Notes: generated by a model from the letters alone, not told the origin. Counted from the stretch's first letter, positions 1 to 7,289 are shown. The stretch is 64,000 bases of DNA from Nitrosopumilus cobalaminigenes (GCF_013407145.1 NZ_CP026993.1:496001-560000), one strand, 5' to 3'. Program-made: numbers and translations.

Positions 1-1
1 A

Positions 2-451
2 TTAGAATTGCTTACAAAAAATCAAATACTTGCAAATAGAGTGCATTTTCTAAACTATGATCAAAATCTTCCTGAAAAACTAAAAAAGTTGGGTTTTGTC
101 TATGATTCGTCTATACGACATTCTAAAGATCAAATAGATAAAAAAGAAATGGGTTACTCTAAAATTGATGGAATTTATGAATTTCCAATTACTTTGATGG
201 ATGCATACTTGTTTACACATATGAAAATCCATGAAGATGATCTGGTTTCTACCTTTCAAAAAACTTTGAATTATTCAAGATCTCTGAGAGATAATAACAT
301 CTTAACAATGATTTGGCATGATAATGTATTACAAATGAAGGGGGGGAGAAAATACAAAGATATTGTGGAATTCTTAGTTTCTCAAAATGATGTTAAAGTG
401 ATGAGTGGAATTAATGTAGTAGAAATGTTAAACAAAACAAACTCTTTTTAA
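2..451 (+). CDS. Polysaccharide deacetylase-like protein, C-terminal part (cut by window edge)
   Basis: The reading frame is open to the left edge, so the apparent TTG start at 8 is probably internal and the gene begins upstream. The visible ~148 residues resemble the C-terminal half of NodB-type polysaccharide deacetylases: a 'YEFPITLMD' strand, a 'MIWHDNVL' segment with a late histidine, and a final segment on the residues before the stop that matches the family's closing strand. The metal-binding Asp and His motifs of the N-terminal half are outside the window, so catalytic competence cannot be judged. A role in modifying surface glycans would be family knowledge only. Confidence 0.5.
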   Translation, partial: LELLTKNQILANRVHFLNYDQNLPEKLKKLGFVYDSSIRHSKDQIDKKEMGYSKIDGIYEFPITLMDAYLFTHMKIHEDDLVSTFQKTLNYSRSLRDNNILTMIWHDNVLQMKGGRKYKDIVEFLVSQNDVKVMSGINVVEMLNKTNSF

Positions 452-452
452 A

Positions 453-923
453 TTGATAGAAATCCAAATTAAACCTATGTTTTATCCTTTCTACATGTCT
501 TCTGATGAAATCTTCAAAATGTTTAAAATCGAATCTAAAAAACTATCTGGGTTTATTTCAAATGCATCTGATCCTAATTTAGAAATTTCTGCATTGGTTG
601 AGACATATTACCAAGTCATGAATGTGTCTTCTATGATCTCTATGCTTAGACAACAATTGAACCCAGATCTAGATCAAATATTGGATGAAATTGATAAAAC
701 TGAACTTATGATTTTAGAAGAATTCAATTCTGATATTCATCCAAAAATATTGGAAAATCTAAAAAGATCTATTCAAGAAACCACTTCTGTTTTACAGTCT
801 AATTTTGGTGAAAAATCCACAAAACAAATTGAAGATGAATCTCATCTATTTGATGAATTACGCAAAAAAATGAGTACTAAGGAATTCGTTGAACAATATG
901 ATAGTGAAATTTCTCATGATTGA
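453..923 (+). CDS. Hypothetical helical protein
   Basis: It starts at TTG one base after the upstream stop, with an alternative ATG at 477. The product (about 150 aa) is predicted to be mainly alpha-helical and acidic, without a transmembrane segment or recognisable catalytic motif. Its end overlaps the start of the methyltransferase-like gene by eight bases, so the three genes at 2-1737 look like one transcription unit. Function not recognised. Confidence 0.6.
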   Translation: MIEIQIKPMFYPFYMSSDEIFKMFKIESKKLSGFISNASDPNLEISALVETYYQVMNVSSMISMLRQQLNPDLDQILDEIDKTELMILEEFNSDIHPKILENLKRSIQETTSVLQSNFGEKSTKQIEDESHLFDELRKKMSTKEFVEQYDSEISHD

Positions 924-1737
924 AGAACTTGCAAAAAATCTAGTTGAATTAAAAAAAGAATTTGTTCCAATCTATGATGGTAATAGCCAGATACAAGAAG
1001 TAATTCCAAAATCAAAATCAGATTTATTTCCAATTGAAGAATCTCATTTAGAATTGCTACATGAATTTGCAACAAAGAATCCCATCTACTATAATTCCTT
1101 TGAGAAAAAAATTGGTACTATTGACTGCATTGTATATGAAGGTGACATTAACAAATATTGGCTAAACAGTATTCAGCATGGTTCAAGCAAAGCTCCTTTT
1201 TCCCCTACGTGGATAATGTCTGGATATGTTGGCTCGTTGCTTGCAAAAGAATTGGGGTATTTGCAAGTAATTGACATTGGTTCAGGTGATGGTAGGATTG
1301 CATTTTGTGCCAAAGTTTTGGGTTTGGAATCATACAGTATAGAAATTGATGATATGTTAGTAGATTTACAACATCTTCTTACATCTACACTAGACTTTCA
1401 TCCGTTTTGTTCTGATGCAGCTTCCTTTGATTATTCTTCATTGAATTTATCACGACCTATCTTTTTCATTGGGGGCCTTGCACAAATGGGCGGTACTTCA
1501 TTGGCATCTGGTGTACTGAAAACAATTGATTCTATTTCTAATCTGAAAAAAAATACTGGATGGGTATTTGCTGGAACTTTGTCTCAAAAATATGCTCCAG
1601 ATCCTAAAAACGAGGCTGGATGGGGAACTTTGATTGAAGAAAATAATCTAAAACCTGTTCAAACTGTTTCATTGCCCACTGCTTGGACTTTACATGAATC
1701 TGATGAAACTCCATACATTTTTGCTGAATCTATCTGA
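916..1737 (+). CDS. Class I SAM-dependent methyltransferase-like protein
   Basis: A glycine-rich motif I (VIDIGSGDGRI) lies near residue 115, followed by an acidic residue at the end of the next strand (SIEIDD), as in Rossmann-type methyltransferases that bind S-adenosylmethionine. The substrate cannot be read from the sequence. I chose the ATG at 916, which overlaps the previous stop as ATGATTGA; an in-frame TTG at 889 would add nine residues inside the upstream gene. It is the last gene of the leading cluster before tRNA-Arg. Confidence 0.6.
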   Translation: MIEELAKNLVELKKEFVPIYDGNSQIQEVIPKSKSDLFPIEESHLELLHEFATKNPIYYNSFEKKIGTIDCIVYEGDINKYWLNSIQHGSSKAPFSPTWIMSGYVGSLLAKELGYLQVIDIGSGDGRIAFCAKVLGLESYSIEIDDMLVDLQHLLTSTLDFHPFCSDAASFDYSSLNLSRPIFFIGGLAQMGGTSLASGVLKTIDSISNLKKNTGWVFAGTLSQKYAPDPKNEAGWGTLIEENNLKPVQTVSLPTAWTLHESDETPYIFAESI

Positions 1738-1775
1738 TAGCAATCCAAATTAAGCGTAAATTTCCAAAACTTTTT

Positions 1776-1850
1776 GGACTCGTTGCATAGCTTGGATAGT
1801 GCGATTGCTTGCGGAGCAATAGGTCGCCGGTTCGAATCCGGTCGGGTCCG
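1776..1850 (+). tRNA. tRNA-Arg (anticodon GCG)
   Basis: A full cloverleaf can be drawn. Acceptor arm GGACTCG pairs with CGGGTCC, followed by discriminator G. D-stem GCAT/GTGC. Anticodon stem ATTGC/GCAAT closes the loop TTGCGGA, giving anticodon GCG (reads CGC, Arg). T-stem GCCGG/CCGGT encloses TTCGAAT. No terminal CCA is encoded in full. No intron is present. The 3' end doubles as the attachment site of the element that follows. Confidence 0.95.
1835..1850 (+). repeat. Left attachment repeat (3' end of tRNA-Arg)
   Basis: The 16 bases AATCCGGTCGGGTCCG at the 3' end of the tRNA recur at 11441-11456 as AACCCGGTCGGGTCCG, the last 13 bases being identical. The repeat is very GC-rich for this genome and lies beside an integrase gene, as expected for a tRNA-targeted integration site whose tRNA is kept intact. 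Confidence 0.8.
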
Positions 1851-1901
1851 CCTTTCTCACGTTCTTTTTAAGTTCCATCATGCAAAAATACTTGATTTCG
1901 C

Positions 1902-3316
1902 TTGAAGATACTTAGAGAAGAATTGCAACAACAACGAGAAGAATTACCGATCGAACTATTCTATGCTGGATGCAAATCTCCTGAAACCAAGAAAAAATAC
2001 ACTAGAACTTTGCAGAAAATTCTGTGTGATGTATTGGAAGATGTACTTGAAGGAACCTTTGAGCAAAGAGCAAATCAACTAGTATCACACTCGCAAGAAA
2101 ATCCAAAATGGATTCAAGGAATTTTACTACAACTATCTGAGAAACTCCGACAACGCACCGAACTATCATCAGATCATGCAGACTATCTTAATCCAACATC
2201 TGTTAATAATTACTTCAAACCATTAAGAAAATTATTAGACATGAATGATATCCCTGTCTCCTGGAAGAGGATCTATTCCACATTTCCTGAATTAAACAAC
2301 ATGTCTGATTCACGAGGTTATACTTTACAAGAAATTCAAAAGATGTTGCAACATGCAAACGGTGCAATAGACAGAGCAATTATTTTGATTGCATCGAGTT
2401 CTGGAATTAGAGTTGGAGGATTTGAACTAAAATGGAAAGATGTTGTACCCGTTTACAAAATTGATGATAAAATAACATTTGACATTACAGAATCTCAAGA
2501 AAAACAAGCAGAGATTATCTGCGCCATGATTGCCATCTATAATGATTCTAATCAGAAATACCCTGCATTAATTACTCCGGAGGCATATGATGCTCTTCTA
2601 AACTACAAAATGGAATGGATTAAAGAAGTTGGACGAGAGCCAAAACCTGACGAGCCTATTTTCAAGCGTGAAGGCATTATGCCAATACCTGCAAAGCCTA
2701 CTGCAATCAAACAACGAATGGAAAGAATACTTGGACGTTCAGGAATTCGAACACCATTAGTAAAAGGCAAAAGACGACATGACGTTCCTGTTATGAATGG
2801 TTTTAGAAGATTCTGGAACAAGACGTGTAACGAAACCACTTCAAAAGATTCTACTTTGGCATCTCTGATCAAAAAAGAATACCTGATGGGACATTTGGAC
2901 TGGTGAAGACCAACAAAAATTATTTCAAAACTCAAGTTTCAGAATTAATTGAAGAATATCTTGGTGTTATTCCAAATCTGACAATATCAAATGAGAAGAG
3001 ATTAAAATTTGAAAACGAAAAGAAAACTAAAAAAATTGAAAAATTAGAACAACAACAAAGAGAAATTGATCAGTTGAAACTTGAAGTTAAGAGAATTGAC
3101 ATTAAAAACAAAATGAGTGAAGCCATGAAAAAACAATTTATTGTATGGGCCGAAAAGAATCCTGACAAAGCAGATGCTATACAAATAGCCAAAACTGGTT
3201 TAGGAAAAATGAATATTGATGATCTTGTAGAACATTATCTTTTAGAACATGATGGAAATATAGAAGGATTTTTAGAGAGAGTATCTAATTCAAAAATTTC
3301 TGTAGTTGATGACTAA
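1902..3316 (+). pseudogene. Tyrosine recombinase (integrase), frameshifted before the catalytic Tyr
   Basis: ORF 1902-2906 (TTG start, 334 residues) has an N-terminal SAM-like region and catalytic-domain boxes: the Arg in 'SSSGIRVGGFELKW' (R170), 'NGFRRFW' (Asn where His is usual, then R302), and 'YLMGH' (H331). It then stops at TGA 2904-2906. The rest lies in the -1 frame from 2903: 'KTNKNYF' with the expected nucleophilic Tyr, then a coiled-coil tail to 3316 typical of archaeal integrases. One insertion or deletion near 2900 would rejoin them. The gene sits next to its tRNA target. Whether this is decay, a sequencing error or programmed frameshifting is open. Confidence 0.8.
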
Positions 3317-3424
3317 GGTTCAACCCACGGGGATTCAGCCACTAAATTGAGGATGAAAATGGACGTAGATTAATTTGAAATAGGCTAATAGAATAAATTG
3401 GATTTAGAAAATCATCTCTAAAAA

Positions 3425-3664
3425 TTAACATTCCGCCATATCAAACAAGGCAAGTTTATCGTTAATGCATTGTTCAACTGAGTCATGACCTAACTCCAAA
3501 TAATTATCAGTACAATATTCGGTTAAATTTTCTCGTTGTCGCTCGATATTGTCCAGATCACATGATTTAGAGGATAAATGCTCAGTCCAGATTAAAACTC
3601 CAAAGAGAATTATCAAACCACAAAAAATTAAAATTGTAATTTTGATATATCTTGTCATCTTCAT
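3425..3664 (-). CDS. Small membrane-anchored Cys-containing protein (paralogue A)
   Basis: 79 residues: a single hydrophobic helix at about 7-27, then an outside domain with four cysteines (SC, YC, QC and terminal EC) and the signature 'YLELGHDSVEQCIND'. The next gene on this strand, 3727-3969, has the same layout and signature, so the two are a tandem duplication. The cysteines may form disulfides outside the cell. Function not recognised. Confidence 0.6.
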   Translation of the reverse strand: MKMTRYIKITILIFCGLIILFGVLIWTEHLSSKSCDLDNIERQRENLTEYCTDNYLELGHDSVEQCINDKLALFDMAEC

Positions 3665-3726
3665 TCCTTATTGATTATTTCATTATGTAAGATTTGATGA
3701 GGATGGGTTTTACCAAAAAATGATTT

Positions 3727-3969
3727 CTACATACATGCTCGTGGGTCGTACAATCCCATTTCATCATTTATGCATTGTTTTACTGAATCATGACCCCATT
3801 CTAAATATTTGTCAGGACACGACTCTGTCAAACGTTGATAGTATCGCTCTGTTACATTTGGGCAAGAATTTGGATCAAATGTAACTACTAAATAATCAAT
3901 TAAGAATAAAGCTCCAAAAATCCCCAATCCACAAAAAAACACGACTGTGATTTTGAGATATTTGTTCAA
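3727..3969 (-). CDS. Small membrane-anchored Cys-containing protein (paralogue B)
   Basis: 80 residues with an N-terminal hydrophobic helix (about 6-28) and an outside domain carrying 'YLEWGHDSVKQCIND' and four cysteines, clearly a duplicate of 3425-3664. It lies 62 bases upstream of that gene on the same strand, and the two share a 'GGTTTTTACCAAAAA'-like stretch upstream. A degraded half-match to the element's palindromic operator (4001-4013) precedes it, but it is too weak to count. Function unknown. Confidence 0.6.
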   Translation of the reverse strand: MNKYLKITVVFFCGLGIFGALFLIDYLVVTFDPNSCPNVTERYYQRLTESCPDKYLEWGHDSVKQCINDEMGLYDPRACM

Positions 3970-4038
3970 TGAATTGATTTGAATCGTACTGGTTTAAGGT
4001 TTAACATAGTTTGGTTTTTACCAAAAATTAGAAAGATG

Positions 4039-4058
4039 AATCCAAAAAGGCCTGAACC
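4039..4058 (+). repeat. Direct repeat, left copy, flanking the secreted protein gene
   Basis: AATCCAAAAAGGCCTGAACC here and AATCCAAAAAGACCTGAACC at 4965-4984 agree at 19 of 20 positions and bracket the gene at 4187-4933. Confidence 0.55.
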
Positions 4059-4186
4059 AATAATGAGATTAAATTAGTCATCAAAAGGGAATTGTATACT
4101 TTGTGACTCTAACAATTCAAAAAAGTGTAACAAAATTCCATAACAAAAAGGCACATTTATCATACATTGAGAATAACTGTTTTTCA

Positions 4187-4933
4187 ATGACTAGAACAAG
4201 TTTGTTAGCTATTCTAATTGCAGCAACCATTGCAATTACTATAACTCCACAAATTATGGCACAAGAAGAAAATACTGATGTTAGTGTGTGGGATTCAACT
4301 GTCATACCTGTCTTTGGAATATATTCAGTAGGAGGAAGTGGACAGATCGCAGGAAACTTTGCAGTTGATACTTTTGAGAAAAAAGATACTGCAATTCAAG
4401 TAGGTCTTAGGGCACAAGATAGATTTGATGGACCAATTGAACCAATAGGAAATGTTTACTTTGCACCAACAGGTGAATCTGCACCTGGAATTGCAAATTG
4501 GAATTTTGATTGGAGTGCAGATGCAGGAACTACATATCTGCAAGAACAACTAGGAAAAGATCTTACAAGTCAAGACTTGGAGGACTATACAGTAATTTTA
4601 GAAATTGTAGACACTGAAGGTAACACGTACTCTCTTGACTTTTTGGATATTCCATATCCTCCTGGACCAGTATTATTATCTCAGAGTTCTCAGAATGTAG
4701 GATTTGGATTCATAGGCTTGCCAATTGATAGTGCAGCATATGATATTTCATTATCTGTTTCAAATGATAAAGGAAGAACACTAGCTGAATCTGAAATCAC
4801 AGTAATTGTTACTGATGAGACACCAGATAATGGTAAGATAGACATTTGTCATAAAGGAAAGAAAACAATCAATGTATCAGTTAACTCAGTTACTGCTCAC
4901 CTTAATCATGGTGACACAGTAGGTGCTTGTTAG
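4187..4933 (+). CDS. Secreted protein with C-terminal ICHK...HGD motif (element copy)
   Basis: The ATG at 4187 gives a clear signal peptide (Thr-Arg-Thr then a hydrophobic core, cleavage after 'IMA'). An upstream start at 4103 would bury it and is less likely. The mature ~225 residues look beta-rich. The C-terminus has 'IDICHKGKK', 'NVSVNSVTAHLNHGD' and a final Cys, a short motif found at the end of many secreted microbial proteins. It is a close paralogue of 13476-14282 on the backbone (shared 'NTDVSVWDS', 'GGSGQIAGNFAV', 'QVGLRAQDRFDGPIEPI'). Probably an exported or surface protein. It is flanked by 20-bp direct repeats. Confidence 0.7.
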   Translation: MTRTSLLAILIAATIAITITPQIMAQEENTDVSVWDSTVIPVFGIYSVGGSGQIAGNFAVDTFEKKDTAIQVGLRAQDRFDGPIEPIGNVYFAPTGESAPGIANWNFDWSADAGTTYLQEQLGKDLTSQDLEDYTVILEIVDTEGNTYSLDFLDIPYPPGPVLLSQSSQNVGFGFIGLPIDSAAYDISLSVSNDKGRTLAESEITVIVTDETPDNGKIDICHKGKKTINVSVNSVTAHLNHGDTVGAC

Positions 4934-4964
4934 CCATACATCTTTTTTATTTATCTTAGATTCA

Positions 4965-4984
4965 AATCCAAAAAGACCTGAACC
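4965..4984 (+). repeat. Direct repeat, right copy, flanking the secreted protein gene
   Basis: Partner of the repeat at 4039-4058 with one mismatch. It lies just after the secreted protein gene and before the convergent RHH gene. Confidence 0.55.
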
Positions 4985-4987
4985 GTT

Positions 4988-5170
4988 TTAGGGGTTATTA
5001 TCAGATTCATTAAGTAATTCATCTCCAAAATTAAATTCTGATGAATTGTGAAGGCCAATCTCAAGACATGCAACAATGAAATCATTAATTGATTCACCAA
5101 TCAAGTTACATCGCTCTCTTAGTTCATCATGCATCTTCGTTGGTATACGGGCAGAAACAGTTCTAGACAT
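4988..5170 (-). CDS. Ribbon-helix-helix (CopG/Arc-like) DNA-binding protein
   Basis: 60 residues: a short beta strand 'RTVSARIPTKM', then two helices 'HDELRERCNLIGESINDFIVACLEIGL', matching the RHH fold that binds DNA as a dimer. The acidic C-tail is outside the fold. Two GTTTACA direct repeats 10 bp apart lie just upstream (5173-5189) and could be its own operator. No toxin partner is obvious next to it. Confidence 0.65.
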   Translation of the reverse strand: MSRTVSARIPTKMHDELRERCNLIGESINDFIVACLEIGLHNSSEFNFGDELLNESDNNP

Positions 5171-5172
5171 TT

Positions 5173-5189
5173 GTTTACACTAGTTTACA
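5173..5189. promoter_or_regulatory. GTTTACA direct repeats upstream of the RHH gene
   Basis: GTTTACA at 5173-5179 and again at 5183-5189, one helical turn apart and 2 bp before the RHH start. The spacing suits cooperative RHH binding and autoregulation, which is an inference. Confidence 0.35.
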
Positions 5190-5257
5190 TGATTTTTTAT
5201 TCTTAAGGACTACCAAAAATGTGGAACTTTACAGATTCAAACTCTTGTTATTTAATT

Positions 5258-5470
5258 TTATTTTTTAACATCTAAAGTTACAACAATTTCAGTTTCATCA
5301 TTATCAAGGCTGTCATCCAATCTAATTTTTTTATCTACAAGTTTGAATTCTTCAATTAAAGAACCATCTTCGGTAAATGTTCTGACTAGTTTACTTTTTG
5401 GGAGAACTGATACGTCACTAGCATCATGATATACTTTGATTGATTCTCCATTTTTTATTATAATTTTCAA
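5258..5470 (-). CDS. Small beta-rich hypothetical protein
   Basis: 70 residues, ATG start, acidic, with alternating hydrophobic and charged strands and no membrane segment or Cys. It lies within the element between the RHH gene and the micro-membrane gene at 5563-5640, both on the same strand. No family recognised. Confidence 0.5.
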   Translation of the reverse strand: MKIIIKNGESIKVYHDASDVSVLPKSKLVRTFTEDGSLIEEFKLVDKKIRLDDSLDNDETEIVVTLDVKK

Positions 5471-5562
5471 TCTATTCCTTATGTAAAATCATATAATAAA
5501 AAGTAAGATTCTATTTTAATACATAAAATTTTGTAATTCTAGACAAAATTCAAGTGTAAAAT

Positions 5563-5640
5563 TTACAATATAACGATACCAAAAATCTGTACAAGAATTG
5601 CCGCAATTGCAAATATTATGATTTTTACGCCCAAACCCAC
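5563..5640 (-). CDS. Micro-membrane protein (25 aa) under the palindromic operator
   Basis: GTG start at 5640 (in-frame TTG at 5646 as alternative). The product is almost entirely one hydrophobic helix ('IIIFAIAAILVQIFGIVIL') after a short Lys-containing head. A one-mismatch copy of the element's palindrome (5676-5688) lies 35 nt upstream, with a TATA-like GTTTATC between, the same layout as the neighbouring micro-genes. That recurrent architecture is the main reason to regard so short a frame as real. Confidence 0.5.
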   Translation of the reverse strand: MGLGVKIIIFAIAAILVQIFGIVIL

Positions 5641-5675
5641 ATACAATATCACACATGTTTAGTGATAAACTTAGG

Positions 5676-5688
5676 TAAACAATGTTAA
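5676..5688. promoter_or_regulatory. Palindromic operator A (TAAACAATGTTAA)
   Basis: One mismatch from TTAACAATGTTAA. It lies 35 nt upstream of the GTG of the minus-strand 25-aa gene. Confidence 0.65.
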
Positions 5689-5730
5689 TTCATACTTAAT
5701 ATCTTACAAGGAAGAAATTTGAAATTGGGA

Positions 5731-5814
5731 TTATTTTATAATTAAAACTAATGTTACGATCACTCCTAGGATCCCAATGAAAATCAATGTATTTCGAAGA
5801 TTTGATTTAATCAT
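5731..5814 (-). CDS. Micro-membrane protein (27 aa) downstream of the C2H2 gene
   Basis: ATG at 5814, six bases after the stop of the zinc-finger gene, so the two are probably co-transcribed from operator B. Residues 9-26 form one hydrophobic helix ('TLIFIGILGVIVTLVLII') with a positively charged N-terminus (Lys, Arg) and a final Lys. This is typical of single-pass micro-membrane proteins. Function unknown. Confidence 0.5.
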   Translation of the reverse strand: MIKSNLRNTLIFIGILGVIVTLVLIIK

Positions 5815-5820
5815 CTAATT

Positions 5821-5985
5821 CTATTTTTCTCTTTTTGGCTTTGAATGTGCTTTCATCATGTGGATTTTAGTTCGTTCAGGTGCAGAGAATGTGAGTCCGC
5901 ATATTTTACATTTATTTGTAAATTTTGTATCTTTTTTGAAAATATTTTTTATCCCTAGTTTTCCAAATGAAAAATTAGATTCCAT
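5821..5985 (-). CDS. Small C2H2 zinc-finger protein (54 aa)
   Basis: ATG at 5985. The sequence holds a textbook classical finger: C26-x2-C29-x12-H42-x4-H47, with a hydrophobic residue (Phe33) in the expected region. A Lys-rich N-terminal arm and a basic C-tail suggest nucleic-acid or protein binding. Operator B lies 35 nt upstream and a TATA-like TTATAAT between. It heads a two-gene unit with the 27-aa membrane protein and is divergent from the winged-helix gene at 6085. Confidence 0.65.
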   Translation of the reverse strand: MESNFSFGKLGIKNIFKKDTKFTNKCKICGLTFSAPERTKIHMMKAHSKPKREK

Positions 5986-6020
5986 ACAAATTAAGCAAAT
6001 TATTCATTATAAGCCATTGC

Positions 6021-6033
6021 TTAACATTGTTAA
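6021..6033. promoter_or_regulatory. Palindromic operator B (TTAACATTGTTAA)
   Basis: A perfect palindrome apart from the central base, placed between divergent genes: 35 nt before the C2H2 gene (minus) and 51 nt before the winged-helix gene (plus). Confidence 0.8.
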
Positions 6034-6084
6034 TTGACAATTAATTTCCCTAATAGTTAAAGTAGCAATATTTCAAACAACAGT

Positions 6085-6399
6085 GTGGTAGTTTCTAAAA
6101 AATATCGTGATAGAATTTACATAATTAAGGATATTATTTTGACCTTGTCTGAATATGGTCAACTCAACCAAACTTCATTGTTTAGTTTTTGTGGATTGAA
6201 CATTACAAAACATAAACAAATTCTAGAGAATTTGGAACAAAATGAAATGATTCAGAGAATAGAGTCTGTAGATGGTAAAAGAACCATCACCATCTTTAAA
6301 GTGACTCAAAAAGGAATGGATTTTTGTAATGAGATCATAGAACCGTTTGAAAAATTATTCCCAAGAAGTGGATTTTCTAATATCGAGAATCTTGGATAA
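6085..6399 (+). CDS. Winged-helix DNA-binding protein
   Basis: GTG start. The 104 residues form a compact winged helix: helices 'RIYIIKDIILTLSEYG', 'NQTSLFSFCGLN', recognition helix 'TKHKQILENLEQNEMI', then a wing with 'GKRTITIFKVTQKGMDF'. This matches the common archaeal small HTH type (HTH_45-like). It shares operator B with the divergent C2H2 gene and is a second candidate, besides the DtxR protein, for a regulator of the group. It converges with the membrane gene at 6400. Confidence 0.65.
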   Translation: MVVSKKYRDRIYIIKDIILTLSEYGQLNQTSLFSFCGLNITKHKQILENLEQNEMIQRIESVDGKRTITIFKVTQKGMDFCNEIIEPFEKLFPRSGFSNIENLG

Positions 6400-6768
6400 T
6401 TATTCCTCGTCTATCTTGTATTTTGATACAATATCTCTATCCAAATCTTCTCTTTTCTTCAAATAATTACAATATCTTTTATTCCAAGAATTAAGAGACC
6501 TGAATTGCTGTATTCCCGTAACCAACCATATTCCTGAAGTTACTAGAACTACGGTAAGTAACACTGTCAATAGTATTGCAAAATCCCCTTCATGTTCTAC
6601 CAAACTTAGAAAATTTGGATGAGTGAAGAGATATAATGAAATTCCTATAGCTAGAGGGGCTAAAATGAGAGCTGAAAATGAAACGCCCAACATCAATCCT
6701 TTGAGATGTTGAATTTTATCAATAAACAAATCCATTGAACTTAAGATGTTATTTCTATTGTCAGACAA
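6400..6768 (-). CDS. Two-helix membrane protein
   Basis: TTG start at 6768 (no ATG is available in frame before the next stop). 122 residues with two hydrophobic segments at about 25-48 and 63-88, separated by a short loop, and a charged C-terminal tail with 'KKREDLDRD'. Its stop directly abuts the winged-helix gene. Operator C (6890-6902) could drive it, with the expected transcript start near 6853. No family recognised. Confidence 0.55.
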   Translation of the reverse strand: MSDNRNNILSSMDLFIDKIQHLKGLMLGVSFSALILAPLAIGISLYLFTHPNFLSLVEHEGDFAILLTVLLTVVLVTSGIWLVTGIQQFRSLNSWNKRYCNYLKKREDLDRDIVSKYKIDEE

Positions 6769-6889
6769 GTGTACTATTCTCCAGATTATTTCTTTTCATG
6801 TTATCTAGACAAATTATGATTAAAGGACTATTAAAATTTCTCTGGAATATCACTGTATGATTTGTTTGTCTATAGTATTTAGGAAATAC

Positions 6890-6902
6890 TTAACATTGTT
6901 AA
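6890..6902. promoter_or_regulatory. Palindromic operator C (TTAACATTGTTAA)
   Basis: Exact copy, 36 nt before the ATG at 6939. On the other side, 36 nt away, is a GTG (6853), with a TATA-like CTAAATAC between, so the site may serve both directions. Confidence 0.8.
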
Positions 6903-6938
6903 TTTAGTTTTATTACAAATTCAATCCAATTGCAACGC

Positions 6939-7043
6939 ATGACAGAACAAGAAGATGCTGAAGAAGAAAATCTTGCAGATAAGAAAAATAAAGATTGGTG
7001 GAGATTAGAAAAATTTCAAATCGGAAGGAGTAGATTTCCCTAG
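6939..7043 (+). CDS. Acidic 34-aa peptide
   Basis: ATG at 6939, exactly 36 nt after operator C, stop at 7043 and two bases before the CxxC gene. The N-terminal half is strongly acidic ('EQEDAEEEN'). The C-terminal half is basic and aromatic ('KDWWRLEKFQIGRSRFP'). No membrane segment. The placement in the operator-controlled series and the tight junction with the following gene support it. Function unknown. Confidence 0.5.
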   Translation: MTEQEDAEEENLADKKNKDWWRLEKFQIGRSRFP

Positions 7044-7045
7044 AA

Positions 7046-7264
7046 ATGACTTTTTGCTGTAAGGGAATATGCGAAACATTGCAGACAGATAGGGTTCCTA
7101 CTGGGGCGATATACCAATCAGGACATAAAAGATGTTCAATGTGTTCAGTTTTTGTAAAAACTAATGATTTAAGATGTCCTTGTTGTGGGGTTCGTCTTAG
7201 AACTAAATCAAGAAATAAACATTCTAGGAAAAATATTTCCTTAACATTGTTAAGTGAAAATTAA
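7046..7264 (+). CDS. Small Cys-rich zinc-ribbon protein
   Basis: 72 residues with seven cysteines: 'CCKGIC' at the start, then 'CSMC' and 'CPCCGVRLRTK', forming a probable zinc ribbon, and a basic tail. Proteins with this 'CCKGIC...CPCCGxRLRTK' pattern are common in thaumarchaea. It follows the acidic 34-aa gene by two bases and shares operator C. Its last codons are formed by operator D, so coding and regulatory sequence overlap there. Confidence 0.7.
   Translation: MTFCCKGICETLQTDRVPTGAIYQSGHKRCSMCSVFVKTNDLRCPCCGVRLRTKSRNKHSRKNISLTLLSEN
7241..7253. promoter_or_regulatory. Palindromic operator D (TTAACATTGTTAA), inside a coding end
   Basis: Exact copy within the 3' end of the zinc-ribbon gene, 36 nt before the ATG at 7290. 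A TATA-like TTAAATATC follows. Confidence 0.75.
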
Positions 7265-7289
7265 ATATCTTGAAATCTGATTAAACTTA

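Noticed and set aside
1740-1775. tRNA promoter
   Set aside because: The 35 bases before the tRNA contain AT-rich sequence but no box clear enough to assign.
2603-2935. 110-codon antisense frame over the integrase
   Set aside because: It mirrors the integrase coding sequence and has no protein-like pattern of its own.
4001-4013. TTAACATAGTTTG before the Cys-protein gene 3727-3969
   Set aside because: Only half of the palindrome is kept (three mismatches); it is not counted among the operators.
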